In this document: piece by piece, positions 61,109 to 64,000 of the stretch | Layout of the letters: every line of letters begins with the position of its first letter | Numbering within the stretch: the first letter of the stretch is position 1 | Assembly (NCBI GenBank): GCA_902610515.1 | Contig: CACLVZ010000004.1 | Span: 62,001 to 126,000, forward strand | DNA from: an uncultured Pelagibacteraceae bacterium | GTDB taxonomy: Bacteria > Pseudomonadota > Alphaproteobacteria > Pelagibacterales > Pelagibacteraceae | Length of the DNA: 64,000 nucleotides | Direction: 5' to 3' | Position numbers and translations under genes: made by a program | The notes under the pieces: model-generated | What the model was told of the DNA's origin: nothing | What the model saw: the letters and a program-made list of their open reading frames with translations, nothing else | Databases searched by the model: none

Positions 61109-61591
61109 TTATATTGTCATGAATACTGAGGATTTCCCATCTTTAAGTTGATAAATAACGTAGGGCTCATCTTTATCACCTGGCATTCCTGGTGTGCCAA
61201 TTGGCATTCCAGGTAAAGCTATACCATCAATATCCGGTTGCTCTTTTAATAATTTATTAACTGCTTCAAACGGGACATGACCTTCTATAAAATATTTACC
61301 CATAATTGTAGTATGACAAGACTGCATTTCTACTGGAATATTATATTTTTGTTTTATTGTATGAAGGCTTCTCATATCTGTTTGTTTTACTTTAAATTTT
61401 TCTTCTTCTAAAAATAAAACATATCCATAACAACATCCGCATGAGGGAGTTTTAAAAACTTCAACGATTTGTTTATTGTTAATATTAGCTAAAGCGTCTT
61501 TTTTATCTGTGACAAAATTAAAGATATAAAAAGCAGAAATTAATACTACTGTAAAAATAATGAATTTAGATATGGTTTTTTTAAATGACAT
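61109..61591 (-). CDS. DUF411 metal-binding protein
   Basis: A 160-residue protein with an N-terminal membrane anchor (residues 8-27) and the DUF411 domain: VEVFKTPSCGCCYGYVLFLEE, VEMQSCHTTIMGKYFIEGHVP and LPGMPIGTPGMPG. The cysteines and methionines suggest a periplasmic copper role. Divergent from cytochrome b561 (15 bases), same direction as the cytochrome c' gene. Confidence 0.9.
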   Translation of the reverse strand: MSFKKTISKFIIFTVVLISAFYIFNFVTDKKDALANINNKQIVEVFKTPSCGCCYGYVLFLEEEKFKVKQTDMRSLHTIKQKYNIPVEMQSCHTTIMGKYFIEGHVPFEAVNKLLKEQPDIDGIALPGMPIGTPGMPGDKDEPYVIYQLKDGKSSVFMTI

Positions 61592-61606
61592 ATTTAATAA
61601 TAATTA

Positions 61607-62137
61607 ATGAGATTTTTTAACAGTCATAATGAATATGGCCTATTGGCCAAATTGTTCCACTGGTTAACATTTATTGTCTTAATAGCCCAAGTTCCTTTTG
61701 GATTTTATTTAGTAGGGCTTGAATTTTCTGACGAAAGAATTGAACTTGAAAATATACATATCCTAGTTGGAATAACCGTTTTCTATCTTACTTTATTTAG
61801 ACTAATTTGGAAATTTTTTAATCCAAGTCCAACTGAAAACAAAAGTTTTTTCAAAGGGCAAGTCTTGATTGGAAAGGCTAATCATTTTTTACTTTATCTA
61901 AGTATATTTACTATAACTATTTCTGGAATTCTTAAGAAACTTTATATGGGGGAAACACTTAATTTCATCTTTTTTAAATATGGTTTTAAAAAAGATAATT
62001 TTGTTTTAGCTGATGCTTATTATGAAGTTCATATTTACGCTAATTACCTATTATTAGCACTTGTGAGCCTACATATTCTTGCAGTGTTTGTTCATCATTT
62101 TATTTTTAAGGATAAAATCTTAAATAAAATTACTTAG
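61607..62137 (+). CDS. Cytochrome b561
   Basis: A 176-residue di-heme membrane protein: LLAKLFHWLTFIVLIAQVPFGFYLVG and the histidines in ENIHILVGI, FLLYLSIFTITISGIL and EVHIYANYLLLALVSLHILAVFVHHF (in part). It passes electrons across the inner membrane. It is convergent with the DUF4396 gene (4-base overlap) and divergent from DUF411, with which it may act. Confidence 0.92.
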   Translation: MRFFNSHNEYGLLAKLFHWLTFIVLIAQVPFGFYLVGLEFSDERIELENIHILVGITVFYLTLFRLIWKFFNPSPTENKSFFKGQVLIGKANHFLLYLSIFTITISGILKKLYMGETLNFIFFKYGFKKDNFVLADAYYEVHIYANYLLLALVSLHILAVFVHHFIFKDKILNKIT

Positions 62138-62571
62138 TGGCAAGCTTCGTTGAATTTTTTGAGTCTCCAATAATTATATGGCCAAGGCGTAACAAAACCA
62201 ACAGCTAACATTATCGGCACAACCCACCAAGTTAAAATAGCTCCTCCTGTAAGAAAATAATCAGTAGCATTCATAGCAATTTCCATGCTTACCATTGAGA
62301 TTAAGCTCATTCCAACAGCTGTTTTAAAAGCTAATTTTAAAGAAAAATTTTGTCTTAATAAGATAATTGTTTCTAAAATTATACTTGTAATAATTCCATT
62401 GATTATCGCTAAAACCATGATTGCTAAAACAGGAAAGGGAATTTTAGTCAATTGAAAAAATAAAATAGTTCCAAAATCACCAATAGAGCAACCAAGTAAA
62501 CACCAAAATGTATTTTTTGCACTTCTTGACCAAGTATGTTTACAACTCCAACTAAATGTTTCAGAACTCAT
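62134..62571 (-). CDS. DUF4396 family membrane protein
   Basis: A 145-residue protein with three to four helices: the core AKNTFWCLLGCSIGDFGTI, MEIAMNATDYFLTGGA and VTPWPYNYWRLKKFNEACH are the DUF4396 marks. Histidine and cysteine residues at the C terminus suggest a metal link, but function is unknown. It overlaps the upstream DUF3147-like gene by 4 bases. Confidence 0.85.
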   Translation of the reverse strand: MSSETFSWSCKHTWSRSAKNTFWCLLGCSIGDFGTILFFQLTKIPFPVLAIMVLAIINGIITSIILETIILLRQNFSLKLAFKTAVGMSLISMVSMEIAMNATDYFLTGGAILTWWVVPIMLAVGFVTPWPYNYWRLKKFNEACH

Positions 62572-62906
62572 GATAAAAAATTTGCAAAATACTTATGAAT
62601 GAAAAAACCTAAAGTTAATAGGAGTATTCCAGAACCATAGATCATCCAAAAATTCATGTTTAATTGTTTAGCTAAGAAAAAAGGAAGAAAAAATAAATAG
62701 CTTACTGGTACAGCGATTAAAATACTTTTCGCATACAAAATTGTTTTTTCAACACTACTGTGTTCAAAGTAAACAAATGCAATTGCAATTAATGAAGCTA
62801 TAGGTAAGGCAATTATAAATCCTGCCATTCTAGGGTTTTGTCCTGCAAGCCAAGATGAAAAGGCTATAATTAATCCAGCGAGTAAAGCTTTAAGTGCAAA
62901 TATCAT
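62568..62906 (-). CDS. DUF3147-like membrane protein
   Basis: A 112-residue protein with about four membrane helices. The pattern KALLAGLIIAFSSWLAGQNPRMAGFIIALPIASLIAI resembles DUF3147 proteins, whose role is unknown. Its ATG directly follows the stop of the livH remnant frame, and it overlaps DUF4396 by 4 bases. Confidence 0.65.
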   Translation of the reverse strand: MIFALKALLAGLIIAFSSWLAGQNPRMAGFIIALPIASLIAIAFVYFEHSSVEKTILYAKSILIAVPVSYLFFLPFFLAKQLNMNFWMIYGSGILLLTLGFFIHKYFANFLS

Positions 62907-63058
62907 TTAAGCAATATTTAAACCATTATCAGTTTTTTGAGATGGATGCACTAGGACAACTTTTCCGTCCTTTAAACCATAGTATAGCCGATAGCGATAA
63001 GCCCGTAGATCGAACCTAAAGTAATCCCGTTAACCAATTGTTGTATAAAATATTCCAT
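62907..63058 (-). pseudogene. livH: Remnant of livH (branched-chain amino acid ABC permease)
   Basis: From the ATG at 63058 the frame gives 28 residues, opening MEYFIQQLVNGITLGSIYGL and ending IAIGYTMV, the unmistakable N terminus of LivH permeases, then a TAA (62972-62974). The other 270 residues are missing. In the next frame an open stretch continues to 62907 and gives GLKDGKVVLVHPSQKTDNGL, unrelated to LivH. The stop of that stretch touches the next gene. It looks like the joint left by a deletion. Confidence 0.75.
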
Positions 63059-63061
63059 TTA

Positions 63062-63826
63062 TTACTTGCTTACTCTCTTATTTACGTTTTCAAGAGCTTT
63101 GGTGAACTTAGTAAAGAATTTTCCTTTTTTCAATTCATTAAGAACCTGCATATTAAGACCTTTTGGCGTTTGAGAGTCTGCTACAAGCTTTTTATAACCT
63201 TGAGAAGATTTATTTAAAGCATCCTGACTTAAAGCTAAAAATAATTCAGCAATATAAGTATCTGCGAACTTTTTATTTATTCCTTTTTTTACAAGCCATT
63301 TTGAACTTGTATTGAGAATTTCATAAAAAGCAGCCATTAAAGAAGCCGTAGACCAAAACTTATAACTCAGTTTTTCATTTCTAATTTCTAAAACTTTGCC
63401 TAAATATTTAAATATATTTTTTGCAAATTTGTTAGGAGGGCAAATAATTATTGGTCCTCTATTTATTTCTATTGGGGGTAATGGCGTTGCTCTAACAATA
63501 TTTTTAGCTTTTGTAAAACTTTTTAATTTTTCTAAATTCAAAGTTGAAATCAGACTTATTATTTTTTTATTTTTTGAAAACTTCAATTTTGGAAGAATTT
63601 TATTGCCTACATTAGGAGTAATTCCTAAAAAAATCACTGAGGATTTATCGATTATTTCTTGATTATCTTTTAAAACTTTAATTGATCTAAATTTTTTAGC
63701 TAGTTTTTTAGCTATATTTATATTTCTTGAGGATATATAAATCTTTTTAACTTTTAATTTGGATTTAAAAATACCATAAATAATTGATGAAGATATTTTC
63801 CCAGTTCCAATGAATCCTAAAATCAT
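63062..63826 (-). CDS. proC: Pyrroline-5-carboxylate reductase-like protein
   Basis: A 254-residue protein: cofactor loop ILGFIGTGKISSSIIYGI, ISSRNINIAKKLAKK, RATPLPPIEINRGP, and a C-terminal helical domain with KLVADSQTPKGLNMQVLNEL. ProC reduces pyrroline-5-carboxylate to proline. The usual SPGGTT motif near the end is SQTPKGLN, a form seen in ProC paralogues, so a different imine substrate is possible. It lies 3 bases before the livH remnant in the same direction. Confidence 0.75.
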   Translation of the reverse strand: MILGFIGTGKISSSIIYGIFKSKLKVKKIYISSRNINIAKKLAKKFRSIKVLKDNQEIIDKSSVIFLGITPNVGNKILPKLKFSKNKKIISLISTLNLEKLKSFTKAKNIVRATPLPPIEINRGPIIICPPNKFAKNIFKYLGKVLEIRNEKLSYKFWSTASLMAAFYEILNTSSKWLVKKGINKKFADTYIAELFLALSQDALNKSSQGYKKLVADSQTPKGLNMQVLNELKKGKFFTKFTKALENVNKRVSK

Positions 63827-63831
63827 AGATT

Positions 63832-64000
63832 ATGCAGAATAACCAAGCTATTCCATTTAATAAAGATAATTTTAAACAAATCTTTTCAGTAAAATTTCTT
63901 TTGGTAATAACTATTTCAGTACCTAGTGCTATTGTAGCTGACTATTTTAACTTACCCCTCGCATGGTTTTTGGGCCCAATGTTGGCTGCTTCGGTTGGAG
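63832..64000 (+). CDS. AbrB-family transporter, N-terminal part
   Basis: The first 56 codons of a gene that runs off the right edge. After a short cytoplasmic start comes a helix and NLPLAWFLGPMLAASVG, the mark of the AbrB (ammonia monooxygenase-like) membrane family, a duplicated transporter-like protein. Divergent from the proC-like gene with 5 bases between the starts. Confidence 0.7.
   Translation, partial: MQNNQAIPFNKDNFKQIFSVKFLLVITISVPSAIVADYFNLPLAWFLGPMLAASVG

Noticed and set aside
1-64000. CRISPR arrays, insertion sequences, prophage genes, tRNA or rRNA genes.
   Set aside because: No regularly spaced repeats, transposase, integrase, phage structural proteins, or tRNA cloverleaf with a T-arm were seen.

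Overview
The window looks like a piece of a SAR11 (Candidatus Pelagibacter, Pelagibacterales, Alphaproteobacteria) chromosome. This is inferred from the very low GC content, extreme compaction (most gene junctions are overlaps or gaps under 30 bases), a tandem glycine riboswitch in front of gcvT-gcvH-gcvP, and a mix of small-genome metabolism (AcuI, PrpD-AcnA, ammonium transporter, DMT/TauE/MFS/LysE transporters). No insertion sequence, prophage, CRISPR array, rRNA or tRNA gene was recognised. The two ends cut genes: a class III aminotransferase on the left and an AbrB-family transporter on the right.

Layout. 0-11 kb: three membrane-anchored SGNH hydrolases. One is paired with a methyltransferase, one with TerC and an M23 peptidase, and one closes a tight SxtJ/DUF5989/carbamoyltransferase operon, so this end looks devoted to envelope or glycan modification. 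Inside it (2.1-4.4 kb) sits a seven-gene operon of tiny proteins, mostly of the dimeric alpha/beta-barrel (GYD, ABM, DUF1330) kind. 11-16 kb: two TauE/SafE transporters facing each other, a CADD-type protein with all residues of the self-sacrificing pABA synthase, an MFS transporter and a Cys/Met-metabolism PLP enzyme. 16-22 kb: a very basic 27-residue protein, a membrane protein, a candidate structured RNA, mnmA, DUF3553, cysQ, recX, an ABA4-like protein, an isomerase, a rhodanese and a glycosyltransferase. 22.7-28.5 kb: amtB, HU, rseP, a LysR regulator, acuI and folE, all on the minus strand, with clear terminators.

28.5-47.5 kb reads as a light and oxidative-stress neighbourhood. It holds a photolyase of the PhrB type, a DCC-family thiol protein, DUF2256, an unusual cNMP-fold/acyltransferase/SGNH triple fusion, a second photolyase with its FAD domain first, periplasmic MsrA, TspO, a B12-type radical SAM protein, Fe superoxide dismutase, and the amine oxidase/DUF1365/CFA-synthase-like/DUF3833 operon that in other alphaproteobacteria belongs to singlet-oxygen responses and furan fatty acid synthesis.

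47.5-52 kb is the glycine cleavage system under its riboswitch. 52-64 kb holds EamA and MATE exporters, a second TerC, a renalase-like flavoprotein, prpD-acnA, a LysE exporter, a small redox/metal group (cytochrome c', DUF411, cytochrome b561, DUF4396), a 28-codon remnant of livH, and a P5C-reductase-like gene. AcuI (acryloyl-CoA to propionyl-CoA) and PrpD/AcnA (methylcitrate route) could together handle the three-carbon product of DMSP breakdown. The most novel items are the triple fusion protein, the mini-barrel operon, the carbamoyltransferase cassette, the CADD-like protein and the unassigned structured RNA.
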